Counted from the first letter of the stretch, positions 1 through 8,826 are shown. The stretch is DNA of 64,000 nucleotides from Bdellovibrionales bacterium (GCA_016714165.1 JADJNU010000005.1:14220-78219), one strand, 5' to 3'. Notes: generated from the letters alone by a model not told the origin. Numbers and translations are program-made.

Positions 1-2
1 TT

Positions 3-304
3 ACAGATTTTTTCGTCGAGTTTATCCACTCAAAACAAGAGGTTGATAGAAATATAGAGATTTTAGAAAAGTTTAAAAAACCCCAAAGGGAATCATTCTG
101 TCAGTTCGTATGCTTGATGAGGGGGTTAATCTATCAGATCTTGATCTATTGGTCGATCTTAACTCCACGGCCAGTGTCACTCAGTTTTTGCAAAGACTTG
201 GTCGTCTTCTCCGACTTAAGGAAGGAAAGTCTTGGGTAGATGCTGTAAGCCTTGTTGAAATAAATGAAGACACAGCAGGAGAGTTGCTGAGCATCTTGGA
301 GTGA
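3..304 (+). pseudogene. C-terminal remnant of a superfamily II helicase, frameshifted
   Basis: Frame 3 reads as a helicase linker (EILEKFKK at about 57-80) up to the A6/C4 homopolymer run near 75-90. The coding signal then jumps to frame 2, giving SVRMLDEGVNLSDLDLL and QFLQRLGRLLRLKEGK (104-226), which are motifs V and VI of SF2 DNA/RNA helicases; the arginine finger is in QRLGR. Frame 2 is blocked upstream by a stop at 74-76, so one indel separates the parts. The gene is cut by the window edge and stops at 302-304. In known families such helicases can be followed by the integrase-type repeats found just downstream, so the two were probably one gene. Identification of motif VI is good; the enzyme subtype is unknown. 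Confidence 0.7.
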
Positions 305-347
305 GCTAAAAAACATAACTCAACCCAGATCAAATGGTCAAAAGCCA

Positions 348-1548
348 TTGAAGAGGCAGTATCCATCAGTCTCGGCAGTAGGCATAGACCAACATATTTT
401 CGCACAGGACTCGTGGAATAAGCTTGAATCAAGTATTCAACAGTTTTGGCAACGAAGGCAGTCCACGTGGCGGCCTTTTGAAGAGGCAAGAGAATGGGCG
501 AGAAATAGCGGGATTAAATCCAGTCCTGAGTGGAAGAAGGCCTCAAAAGAGGGGCGTTTGCCTGTGGATATTCCGGGTGCTCCACATACTGTATATAAAG
601 GAAAATTCAAAGGTTGGGGCGACTGGCTTGGGACAGGTAGGATTTCTAAACTTGGGACTGATTGGAGATCCTTTGAAGAAGCGAGAGAATGGGCGAGAAG
701 TAGCGGGATTAAATCCAGTCGTCAGTGGAGGGAGGCCACTAAAGAAGTGCGTTTACCTGATGATATTCCAAGCTATCCCGATGTTGTGTATAAAGGAAAA
801 TTCAAAGGTTGGGGCGACTGGCTTGGGACAGGTAGGATATCTAAACTTGGGACTGATTGGAGATCCTTTGAAGAAGCGAGAGAATGGGCGAGAAGTAGCG
901 GAATTAAATCCAGTACTGAGTGGATAAAGGCTTCAATAGAGGGGCGTCTCCCTGAAGATATTCCAAGTAATCCCAATGTTGTGTATAAAGGTAAATTTCA
1001 AGGTATGGGCGACTGGCTTGGGACTGAATGGCGATCCTTTGAAGAGGCGAGGGAATGGGCGAGAAGTAGCGGGATTAAATCCGGTCCTGAGTGGATAAAG
1101 GCTTCAATAGAGGGGCGTCTCCCTGAAGATATTCCGGGTACTCCAAGTACCGTATATAAAGGAAAATTCAAAGGTTGGGGCGACTGGCTTGGGACTGAAT
1201 GGCGATCTTTTGAAGAAGCGAGAGAGTGGGCGAGAAGTAGCGGGATTAAATCCGGTCCTGAGTGGAATAAGGCCTCTAAAGAGGGGCGTCTCCTGAAGAT
1301 ATTCCAAGTAATCCCAATGTTGTGTATAAAGGTAGATTTCAAGGTATGGGCGACTGGCTTGGGACTGAATGGCGATCTTTTGAAAAAGCGAGAGAATGGG
1401 CGAGAAGTAGCGGGATTAAGTCCAGTTCTGAGTGGAAGAAGGCCTCAACAGAGGGCGTTTGCCTGTGGATATTCCGGGCAATCCCTATGCTGTGTATAAA
1501 GGCAAATTTCAGGGTATTGGCGACTGGCTTGGTAGAGAGATCAAGTGA
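348..1548 (+). pseudogene. Phage-integrase repeat (INT_rpt-like) protein, frameshifted
   Basis: The reading frame encodes repeats of the form FEEAREWARSSGIKSS-x-EW-KAS-EGRLP-DIP-x-VYKGKFKGWGDWLGT, matching the phage-integrase repeat unit family (PF14882-like), often appended to helicases, restriction enzymes or integrases. The open frame uses a TTG start at 348 but is open upstream to about 240, so it may be the body of the helicase gene at 3-304. Comparison of the repeats with each other shows two single-base losses: one C near 1291 (ctcctgaag against ctccctgaag at 947) and one G near 1455 (gagggcg against gaggggcg at 551). After these shifts the last units continue in other frames until the tga at 1546-1548. 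The family is thought to be DNA-associated; no catalytic residue is visible. Confidence 0.7.
468..1548 (+). repeat. Six tandem coding repeats of 195 or 171 bp
   Basis: Units begin at the conserved Trp codon at 468, 663, 858, 1029, 1200 and 1370. Spacings are 195, 195, 171, 171 and 170 bp; the longer units carry an extra eight-residue linker (RISKLGTD type) and the 170-bp unit has lost one base. DNA identity between units is very high, which points to recent unequal recombination. Confidence 0.85.
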
Positions 1549-1740
1549 CACAGAACTTGAGAAGGTCCTTTTTTACTAGGTTCAGACGGATGCCTTTAGC
1601 CAGAAGCTCCAGCACGTCACAATCATCCAGATAGATTATTGGAGTTTTCTTACGTCGATGGCAGAAATAATGCTTGACGTTATTTAGCTCAACGAGTCAT
1701 ATGGCGGAAATCTACTCGATACCAGCCGAAGGAGGCGAAA

Positions 1741-2154
1741 ATGAGAGTATCTAAAACTGCCATGATTCTTCTCGCCGCTTTTCCGTTCATTGGTATCTCA
1801 GGCTTAGCTGGCGAACACATTCCCATCATCAGCATTACTCCATCACCTTCACAAATTCAATTGGGTGAGAAGATTAACACCGAAGTTTCTATTGAGAATT
1901 CGGATGAGATCTTCGGGGACAATAATGGTTACGCCATTAAGGTTGAGGGGCCTTCGGCTCGCAAAGCCTATGACATGTTGAAGAATGTCGCCGCTAAGAA
2001 GTGGTATGCGACCGTTGATGTAAAAACGGGAAAAGATGTTGTTTGTGTTCATGGGGTGCAGAAGTATGGGTTTCGAAAAACGAAAGAAAGAGATACTTAT
2101 ACATGTTGGTTTAAATTTGAAACTGAAGTGGGTTCAGTTGAGTCATCAGAATAA
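1741..2154 (+). CDS. Small secreted hypothetical protein
   Basis: A 137-residue protein whose ATG follows the strong ribosome site AAGGAGGCGAAA. Residues 1-23 form a typical Sec signal peptide (MRVSKTAMILLAAFPFIGIS, cleavage probably after GLAG). The mature part is about 114 residues, with Cys at KDVVCVHG and TYTCWF that could form a disulfide, in keeping with an extracytoplasmic location. I do not recognise the family. It stands first in a series of small exported genes (1.7-4.4 kb), several of which are broken. Confidence 0.7.
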   Translation: MRVSKTAMILLAAFPFIGISGLAGEHIPIISITPSPSQIQLGEKINTEVSIENSDEIFGDNNGYAIKVEGPSARKAYDMLKNVAAKKWYATVDVKTGKDVVCVHGVQKYGFRKTKERDTYTCWFKFETEVGSVESSE

Positions 2155-2230
2155 TTAAAAATACGAAAGTAAAGTATAGATGAGCGCGTCCAATCGGCCT
2201 TCCTTAATTTTTTAACCACGAGGTGAAGTG

Positions 2231-2601
2231 GTGGATAGCAAATTGATTTTGTGTATAGGCTTAGCTTTTGGGTCTGCAGCTGGAGCAGTGGAGTTGAAAA
2301 CACTGAATGTCGGAGACCGTGGAATATTAACGGGTCCAATTGAGGAAGCAAAATTACCTGTATAGATAAGCAAACACGTGAAGTAAATGAATTTTCAGCC
2401 ACTCTCGCTCCCTTGAATTCGTTTGGTCTTGAAGTAATAGGTGTGGATGACCTGACCGTAGTTGCTGTATACTGGCCCAGAGGCAATTTGAGCGAAATAT
2501 TTGCCAAATACAAAGTCACATTTAAAAGTGAAGGACTTGACATAGGGATGGGTGCCCTTGTGCTATCAATGTTTCTAAACCGGAATTTGGATTTAGAATA
2601 A
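2231..2601 (+). pseudogene. Small secreted protein, frameshifted
   Basis: A GTG start at 2231 behind ACGAGGTGAA opens a signal-peptide-like stretch (KLILCIGLAFGSAAGAVE) and runs to a stop at 2364-2366. Coding character continues without a break in another frame from about 2344 (SKITCIDKQTREVNEFSA ...) to the taa at 2599-2601, ending NRNLDLE. One indel near 2335-2345 (gaggaagcaaaatta) would join both parts into a secreted protein of about 120 residues. The family is not recognised. An alternative is two short unrelated ORFs, but the smooth change of frame and the shared style of sequence favour one broken gene. Confidence 0.6.
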
Positions 2602-2835
2602 ATAAAGACTCTTCCAAATGAAGTAGGGTGAGCGCAAACAGCGGTCCTCTCCATGCTTTTCCATATTTCCGCAGATAATGTGACAATTGAGGGTAAAAAT
2701 TTTTTATAAATTTTACTTTGTGACTACCTGAAGAACTGATGCACTAAGTTGTGAATCGTCTCGACCGAGAGAGTCATGTCCACGCAACTAAAAACTTCCG
2801 CAATTGAAGAACCGAAACACATAACGATCAAGAAT

Positions 2836-3289
2836 TCATTCTTCCGCCTCAGCTTCCTTAACCGATTTCAAGTGGCAAACAACCGATTCCGTTTTACCCC
2901 AATATTTCCATTCAAGAATAAATTGCAAATTCTGATCATCCTCTTCATCTTCAGGTCCCTTAACTTCTAAGGAAGAATAACTCGTATTGAGTGCTACTAA
3001 GTCTTTAATCTTTTCAAGGCACTCTTCGCGTTCTCTATCTGATAGGTGCTTCCTAAAATGGAGTCCGTTCTCGTTCGATAAGGAATTGTAATCTTATCGT
3101 TATCTATCACCTTAAGACGACTTAATAGATTCACAATATTCTCTGTTCCATCTATTATTGTGAGGGTCCCTTTCTGGAAGTCTGATCCGCCACCCATTAC
3201 AACCCATCTTCCATAGCCATTCTCAGCGTAAAAAGAAAAATAGAGAGGAAAATCACGATCGGGATTAATGGCACTTTCATCGTTCTCAT
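2836..3289 (-). pseudogene. Small secreted protein, at least two frameshifts
   Basis: Reading leftward, ATG at 3289 follows GAGGAGCTCTCCAAA and begins with a signal peptide (MRTMKVPLIPIVIFLSIFLF). The coding signal then changes frame near the T-rich stretch at 3240-3250, giving AENGYGRWVVMGGGSDFQKG and INVNLLSRL-like sequence. It changes again near 3080, giving HLSDREREECLEKIKDL and a charged C-terminus ending KSVKEAEAEE at 2836. The continuous, polar, codon-like text in the successive frames is the evidence for one gene of about 150 residues. No family is recognised. Confidence 0.55.
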
Positions 3290-3697
3290 TTTGGAGAGCT
3301 CCTCATGTTACAAGTTAAATAGGCAAGGCCTAGCTTTGGACATTATGCATTAATTGACGTCAAGGATTATTCTTTCTGTCATGTAAGAAAATTCCTATAA
3401 CCTTACAGTTTTAGGGCCAACCACCCACCAGGTAAATCTATTTGGGCAACCTCCGGAACAAGTGCCGCTTTGACGGCACTCGTTTGGAATCCGGGTGTAC
3501 AGAACACTATTTCTTTCTTGGCATGACCTGGGTTCTTTCTTGCTGATCATTTCCAAAGATTCTGGACCGGCTTTGCTCGGCTTTGTTTACCGATACAAAA
3601 ATCGCGCAATAAAATATCAGAGATCCAATCAGCTACTACCTGCACATATAGCGCCTTATAACTTTCGCTGGGGATCTCTTATGGTTGTGTGCTCATC

Positions 3698-3928
3698 TCA
3701 CAATTTGTGGCGTTCAGCTCGAGATTTGGTCTTCATGTTTAACTTCCAAGTATCCGTAGCAATTCTCATGCGGTGCTCTTCGTCCTTGAGCCTTGACCCC
3801 GGATCCCATCCACTCTTTTGCCTGAGTGAGCATTGGTATATTTCACTGTCCACTTTTTGATTTATGGCAAAATCGAATGTTAGTAAATTATCGAGCGCGA
3901 ATAAAATATCCATGTCCATTTGATCCAT
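3698..3928 (-). CDS. Possible small hypothetical ORF
   Basis: A 76-residue frame starting MDQMDMDILFALDNLL with a charged C-terminus (RMRIATDTWKLNMKTKSR). It has more coding-like composition than the overlapping plus-strand frame at 3495-3860, but there is no clear ribosome site and no recognised family. It may be the remnant of a longer gene. Apart from it, I see nothing definite in 3290-4030. Confidence 0.25.
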   Translation of the reverse strand: MDQMDMDILFALDNLLTFDFAINQKVDSEIYQCSLRQKSGWDPGSRLKDEEHRMRIATDTWKLNMKTKSRAERHKL

Positions 3929-4036
3929 CCAAGATTATCTTGAGATGTTTTGGAGTTCTTTGCCTAAACGCATGGGTAAATCATTACTTCAACTATTCGG
4001 GGCTAGCTCATAGCCGAGCTCGTTCTAACTAGGCAA

Positions 4037-4402
4037 TTAACCAATAATGACTCCAGCCGGCTTACAAGCTTCTTTAGCTTTATTCTCCAGCTCTTCAATT
4101 CCATCTTGCTCAAAAATGTTAAAGTAATTAAATTTAAAGAACTCATCATGTGCATCTGTCGGGGTGTTATACATTTTTGGGCCTCTGCATACACAGCCAG
4201 CTACCATTTCATCAGTTGCTTCAAAGCAAGTGTAAAACAATCTATCAGCACCACTAATTGATTTCCAAAATATATAGCGCTTTACAGGATTTTCCCAAGA
4301 ATCAATTCCTTTTTCTACCACCATTGGCCCTGAGTCAGCTGCCATAGCGTGCAGTAAGGGCACACAAGAAACCACCAAAATCAGTACGATCAATTTTTTC
4401 AT
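4037..4402 (-). CDS. Small secreted hypothetical protein
   Basis: ATG at 4402 is preceded by GGAGGTTTT, so this start is chosen over the in-frame ATG 15 bases upstream. The 121-residue product has a signal peptide (MKKLIVLILVVSCVPLLHAM, cleavage near AMA). Its mature part has four or five Cys (FYTCFEAT, GCVCRGPK, EACKP), as expected for a disulfide-bonded periplasmic or secreted protein. The family is not recognised. It is monocistronic as far as can be seen; about 450 bases downstream of its start (4403-4850) contain no convincing gene. Confidence 0.7.
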   Translation of the reverse strand: MKKLIVLILVVSCVPLLHAMAADSGPMVVEKGIDSWENPVKRYIFWKSISGADRLFYTCFEATDEMVAGCVCRGPKMYNTPTDAHDEFFKFNYFNIFEQDGIEELENKAKEACKPAGVIIG

Positions 4403-4852
4403 AAAACCTCCATCCAAAACTCGATCAAATATATTTAAAAAACACCTTTAACGTACTCTTCCATCTACAAATAAAAATCTATTCTTTCGAAACCACGATA
4501 GTCTGGATCAATTCCTCAGGTCTTCCAAAACTAAAACAATGGGTTGTGCTGTCCACATCCCTCAATGCCGATCCCGAAAAGAACAAACTACTATTCACTG
4601 GTCCTGACAATTCCTGAACCTAACAACCCGCTGCCTACAATGCCGCGAACAGGAGAAAACAATTCACAACGAACCATACGGGTTCCCTGACACATAATTC
4701 TCACTTGGCGGTTAATTACTCAATGCATTATATAATGTCAAGCGTCAAGTCTGTGTCGACGTAAGAAAACTGCAATAATCATACATGATTTGAAGCGTAA
4801 AAATTGGATTTTTGCCTGTTGCTTTGATGTTACGTTTGTTACGATTCAATGT

Positions 4853-5140
4853 GTGAAACCTAGAATATCCTCCCTCCATTACCCCGTTGTCATAAAGCAA
4901 CACCTTGATTTTATTGTTCTTTCTGTGCCTGATTTGGGTATTAGTGTCGTTGAAAATGCTCCCCTCCAAGGCAAACTAAACCCCGAATATGTTCTTAAAA
5001 TTGCCACCGCACTCGCAAATGTTTGGCTTAAAGTTCGAAAAGACTTCTGGAACATCAGTCCGCTGGGAAAAGTGCTCCCTCCCCGTCTAAGCAGAAAATG
5101 TCAGTTGATGGGGGAGAATTCAATATATGACAGCCTCTGA
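4853..5140 (+). CDS. Hypothetical protein, weak HicB-like N-terminal pattern
   Basis: The frame is open from 4790, but coding-like sequence starts about GTG 4853. It contains HYPVVIKQ and FIVLSVPDLGISV, a beta-strand plus VPDLG pattern reminiscent of the partial RNase H fold of HicB-type antitoxins, followed by a helix (YVLKIATALANVWLKVRKDF). It ends at 5140, overlapping the HTH gene at 5127 by 14 bases. The layout (small fold followed by DNA-binding domain) is that of antitoxins, or of one gene split by a frameshift. No toxin gene is visible next to it. The HicB resemblance rests on a short motif only. Confidence 0.4.
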   Translation: MKPRISSLHYPVVIKQHLDFIVLSVPDLGISVVENAPLQGKLNPEYVLKIATALANVWLKVRKDFWNISPLGKVLPPRLSRKCQLMGENSIYDSL

Positions 5141-5294
5141 GGTAGCGGAGCGACTCGGTGTCAGTCGCATGACGGTACATCGTTTGGTTGAGAAGGGCCT
5201 CCTGACTTGCACTAGAACAAGGGGCCGCCACTCTCGCTTTTCCGAACTGAACCTAAAGGCCTACGAAAGGAAGCACTGCATGAAAAAGGAATAA
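5127..5294 (+). CDS. Excisionase/MerR-type helix-turn-helix protein
   Basis: A 55-residue protein beginning MTASEVAERLGVSRMTVHRL, a clear helix-turn-helix (A-x-x-LGVS-x-x-TVxRL) as in the HTH_17 excisionase-like family, continuing VEKGLL and a basic tail. The start lies 8-12 bases after GGGGGAG. It overlaps the preceding frame by 14 bases, so the two are translationally coupled or are halves of one frameshifted regulator. It is probably a DNA-binding antitoxin domain or a small regulator. The HTH itself is convincing; the biological role is not known. Confidence 0.7.
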   Translation: MTASEVAERLGVSRMTVHRLVEKGLLTCTRTRGRHSRFSELNLKAYERKHCMKKE

Positions 5295-5332
5295 TAATTC
5301 GCGCCACCATTTTGAAAACATCAGGCTCGCAG

Positions 5333-5595
5333 CTAGTGATTCAGACCAGAACTTCCAGAAATCTCAGATTGTTTGACTGCAAGTTCCTCTACCGATTCAG
5401 CCTCTTGACCTTCAAAAAGAGCGCCACCATGACTGTCTGTATCAATTCCACCTTCCGACTCGGCTCCTTCTTATTTGATATTTTCTTAACAGCGGACTTC
5501 TTCGGCTTTAACTTGGGCGACTTTGATGATTCTGTCGCTTGCTCCGCTCCGATGAGTCCTCCCACATTCTCCCCTGAGAGATTGAATTCGATCAT
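5333..5595 (-). pseudogene. Lys/Ala-rich small protein, frameshifted
   Basis: It starts MIEFNLSGENVGGLIGAEQA three bases after the stop of the 5599-5772 gene, so the two form an operon. After a Lys-rich stretch (KLKPKKSAVKKISNKKE) the coding signal changes frame near 5465 and continues as an acidic tail (GAESEGGIDTDSHGGALF, then SVEELAVKQSEISGSSGLNH) to the stop at 5333. The alternative frame ends at 5389. The charge-patterned, low-complexity sequence resembles an unstructured linker or DNA/cell-wall-associated protein. The family is unknown. Confidence 0.5.
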
Positions 5596-5598
5596 CGG

Positions 5599-5772
5599 TT
5601 AGTTTTTTAGCTTAGCCTTTGAAAGGTTGAACTTATCAGCCAGCATCAGCGTCTCATCAAACTCAGTTTTTGCCTGTTCAAACTTAAGTCTAGCCTGCTC
5701 AAGTTGATTTTTCGCGTATTCAAGATTCACAGAAGTCCGATCCATTTGAGACAAGAAGTCCATAAGCTGCAT
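5599..5772 (-). CDS. Small coiled-coil protein
   Basis: A 57-residue product from ATG 5772, which follows GGGAG at five bases, better placed than the ATG at 5784. The sequence MQLMDFLSQMDRTSVNLEYA then NQLEQARLKFEQAKTEFDE has heptad spacing of Leu/Phe/Ala and high charge, i.e. a helical coiled coil. It is upstream in an operon with the broken 5333-5595 gene and lies downstream of the replication-like gene. Function unknown. Confidence 0.5.
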   Translation of the reverse strand: MQLMDFLSQMDRTSVNLEYAKNQLEQARLKFEQAKTEFDETLMLADKFNLSKAKLKN

Positions 5773-6455
5773 ATCGTCTCCCACCTTCTCCGGAAATATT
5801 TGCCGGTTGCGTAATGAAGCGCCTTACTTTTAATTTCTTTTAATCCCCGAAACAATAGAAAAATGCGCCTAATCGTTTATCAAGATGGTCCATCTGGTTA
5901 AGATCTTGATCAGAAGATATTGGCACCGTGGCGCACTTTTTCGTTTTCAATAATTCTTGCCAAGACTAGTTTTTGATATGAGACGCTGCCTAACTTTGCA
6001 AGATGCGTCTCTGGCACTAAGCGTCTTTTTCGTCGTCTGTCAATTTTCAAATATTTCGGTGGCCGCCGCGATCAAGGCTGACTCTTCTGTTTTACGACGA
6101 AGGTCCATTGTTTCGCGTCTGCGAAGCTCATTTGCCTCTACCTGCATTTTAAGTTCGCTCATGTAGGCTTCCGAAACATAGGTTCCAGAACGTCTCAGAA
6201 TGCCCATCAGAAAGCCTAACTTGGATCCCCGGCTTTTTACCCGTCCTGAATCAAGATCGTAAGCAAAGGCATCTAAAGAGTCCTGCACTTCCGACGCTAA
6301 AAGTGTACCTGCATGGAAAAGCTGTCGAATTTGTGTTCTTCCAAATCCGATATCCTGGAGAGAAGGAGGTATTTGAATATCTGACCAATCAATTGGGAGA
6401 TCTACTGGTCCTAACGAGAGTGCAGGGTTTTGGTTTGCTTCTGATGGTTGGTTGT

Positions 6456-6499
6456 TAGTAGTAGTAGTATTTTTAATTAAATTTACACTACTACTACTA
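6456..6499. promoter_or_regulatory. 13-bp inverted repeat around an A/T-rich loop (possible unwinding element)
   Basis: Arms TAGTAGTAGTAGT (6456-6468) and ACTACTACTACTA (6487-6499) are perfectly complementary and flank an 18-base loop with 17 A/T (6469-6486). The element sits about 20 bases from the end of the GTGTTCG array, the arrangement expected for a DNA-unwinding element beside iterons. It also encodes Ser and Thr/Asn runs in the gene, so simple triplet slippage is an alternative origin. Confidence 0.5.
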
Positions 6500-6519
6500 G
6501 AGCGCGTTGTGTCCGGTAA

Positions 6520-7514
6520 CGTGTTCGCTTTGTGTTCGCTTTGAGGGATTTTTTGTGTTCGCTTTAGAGGTCATTTGTATGGCCAGGTAGCCATCAAAAT
6601 GCTGATCTGGAATGCCAAATTCGATGAGACATCCCCTTCCTAATCCAAGCGGCCTTTTTGTGAGAAAACCGTCTAATTTCATCCGTTGTGTCGTTGTTTT
6701 TACTGAGCCAAGCCTAATGTTTGAAGCCTTTGCGAGGTATTCATGAGTTGTCGAAATCGTGCGGCTTCTTGATTGCAAACAGAGCTCAAGAATACTTTCA
6801 AAGATCTTTAAGCGATTGCCTGAAAGATTTTGCACGGAGTGATCAGTTCGATAAATTTGGCTGGACGGTGTGTTCGGGTTTTGTGTCCAGTGTAGTGTTC
6901 GCTTTGTGTTCGTGTGGTGTTCGCTATCTGTGTTCGATTCCTGCTGTGTTCGCTTTATACCATCTTTGTGTTCGCTATCTGTGTTCGCATTTATAAAACT
7001 CTTGCCAGTATTTTGAATTTCGAATTCTAGATGATTCTTGGGGTATTGAGACCGTTGATCGCGTTTCTCTAACAAAGAATGTGTTCGCTTTAAATCATTT
7101 TTGTGTTCGCTATCAATTCTATTTAACGAGAATGAACTATTTTTTGTGTTCGCTATTTGTGTTCGATTAGGATTTGAGTTCTGCGTGGTTGTCAATCCAT
7201 CATTATTGTCTAATTCATTAGAATCACTATGTATATCAAAAATTGTGTTCGCTATTTGTGTTCGCTTTTCACCATCTTTGTGTTCGCTATCTGTGTTCGG
7301 ATTGTTCAGAAAATCCGCGTGGGTCTGTCCATTAGATAAGTCGTCAGTGTGTTCGCTATCTGTGTTCGCTATCTGTGTTCGCATAACCTCATTTGAGGTA
7401 TCTTTTAGAGTGAGATTTGGCGATGGAAAAACAAAGTGATTGCGATTCAGATCTACACTATCAGCGAGATTGTGTTCGCTTTCTTCATTTTTTGTGTTCG
7501 CTTTTTGTGTTCGC
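6520..7514 (+). repeat. Array of 25 GTGTTCG-core 8-9-mers in three codon phases
   Basis: Seventeen exact TGTGTTCGC copies start at 6531, 6554, 6945, 6967, 6980, 7080, 7102, 7145, 7244, 7257, 7279, 7348, 7361, 7374, 7471, 7493 and 7506. Five with a changed last base are at 6869, 6905, 6929, 7158 and 7292; three with a changed first base are at 6520, 6894 and 6916. By coordinate modulo 3 there are 8, 7 and 10 copies, so the motif is read on the minus strand as RT, ANT or SEH. Spacings of 13 (most common) and 22 recur. Presence in all phases argues for DNA-level conservation, like iterons or centromere sites. Confidence 0.85.
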
Positions 7515-7852
7515 TTTTTCAGAGGCACATCAGAAGCCTCTGAATTGAAAATTGCCATGTCATTAGCAAGGGGTAGATCAACGTTCTCTGTCGACAATCC
7601 TCGATCGTTTAAATCGATTTTAGGATTCAGTTCGCTCTTGAGATCAGAGACCATTAAAGGTTTCACATCGGCGTCAAGGTTTGTAGAAGTCTCTTTTCCA
7701 GAGTCTCTTCTTTCTTCGCTGGCCTTCAAGGAGGCCATGGTCTCCTTTATTCCATAGCCCCTTTTTCCAGTGCGCACCGAGGGTACCTTTGGTCCCTTCG
7801 ATGCCTTTTCTAGGAGATCGTCAAGCTTAGCCATGTCCCGTCTGCCTTAGGC

Positions 7853-8826
7853 TTACTGACTAACATCAGCTGGGAGTTTGGAAAGGCCAATGATCTCGTC
7901 AACGAGTTGAGCGATGTCTTTATAGAAATTTGAAGTTGGCGACAGGTCTGACTGTCCAGACTGAACACGATTTATCGTATTGTCTGCACGAATTACCGTG
8001 GAAAACAGTTCTGCTTTCGTGTTGCTCTCTAATGTTCCGAGGATTCCTTTAAGGACACGACCCAGCCGAGCTGGGACGACAGGCGGTTATCCAGTTGGTT
8101 GATGAGAATTCTCACCTCCGGCTGGTAAAATTCATATTCCATCAGCCACTCTCGCAAAGATTCCAGAGTCATCTGGACTCCCTCGATGCTAAACCTGGTC
8201 AAGAGAGTGGGGATAATAATGAGATCCGCTGCCAAACTTCCAAGAAAATTGATCTGTGAAAAACTGGGCGACATGTCAAAAATAACAAAATTGGAATTCT
8301 GATCTTTAATGAGGTTTCCAATGTAGGTTGCAGGATTCTTCTGAAACCCACTCAACTCAGTTTCAAGACGTGAGTTGAGCAGACTAGATGGCAGCACCTT
8401 GAGGCCATCATCGACATCAATGACAGCATCTTCGATATTGCACTTTCCAGTGATCACATCGTGGAGCACGTATCTGATCTTCTTTTGGAGACTTTCATCG
8501 TTAAGAAAAAACATGGTACTGTTTGCCTGTGGGTCCAAATCAACCACAAGTACTTCAAAACCAAGGTCTACCATCCTGCGGGCCATAGAAGTTGCGATGG
8601 AGGTCTTGCCTACTCCACCCTTATTGTTGCTGATCGCGATCGTTTTCTTGTTTGAATAACTAATACCGCGGTGACTGAAAAGCTTTCGAACAGCCGCTCG
8701 CGTGTACATTCTTGTTCTCCCTTTGAGACTTGATTCTTCATCAAGAATATTGAGGGCCTTGCTTAAAGCGCTAATTCGTTGAGGAGTCACACTTAACGAA
8801 ACGGATAGTTCTTGCGTGGAAATCAT
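7853..8826 (-). pseudogene. parA: ParA-type partition ATPase, frameshifted near the C-terminus
   Basis: ATG 8826 follows GGAGGCAGGTTT and is chosen over the frame start at 8886. An N-terminal MerR/HTH-like domain (ISTQELSVSLSVTPQRISAL) precedes the deviant Walker A KGGVGKTS, the DLDPQANST motif and a Walker B-like VIFDMSPSF, as in long type Ia ParA proteins that also autoregulate. The first frame stops at 8029 just after WVVSLKESSEH. One base away the true C-terminus continues (KGILGTLESNTKAELFSTVI ... YKDIAQLVDEIIGL) to taa at 7853. The shift lies around 8041-8050 (cctttaagg). ParA moves the replicon or segregates DNA together with a ParB/centromere; the partner here is probably the next gene. 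Confidence 0.8.

Larger units (their letters stand above)
5910..7834 (-). pseudogene. Replication/partition-associated winged-helix protein, two frameshifts
   Basis: It starts MAKLDDLLEKASKGPK 18 bases after the true parA stop, in the position of parB or rep. Residues about 90-330 are low complexity, built from RTQ-IANT-DSEH words encoded by the GTGTTCG repeat array. About 335-420 form a winged helix (STTHEYLAKASNIRLGSVKT, then RMKLDGFLTKRPLGLGRG). The first frame stops at 6497. Coding continues in another frame through SLGPVDLPIDWSDIQIPPSL and ASEVQDSLDAFAYDLDSGRV to 6040, then in a third frame (RRLVPETHLAKLGSVSYQ) to 5910. A protein of about 640 residues is implied. Origin-internal initiators such as lambda O and RepC are the closest architectural analogies. 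The function is inferred from context. Confidence 0.55.

Noticed and set aside
3461..3480. 7-bp hairpin AGTGCCG-CTTTGA-CGGCACT as a terminator
   Set aside because: No T-run follows on either strand, and no clear gene ends there.
6520..7514. CRISPR array
   Set aside because: The repeats are 8-9 bp with 13/22-bp spacing and lie inside a coding frame; there are no cas genes and no 25-40-bp repeats.
6721..7757. Plus-strand open frames rich in VFAICVR/CVRFLCS words
   Set aside because: These are the antisense reading of the GTGTTCG array inside the winged-helix gene and have no start signals.
8029..8060. Programmed frameshift in parA
   Set aside because: No slippery heptamer with a pseudoknot or stimulatory element was apparent, and neighbouring genes carry similar indels; decay or error is simpler.
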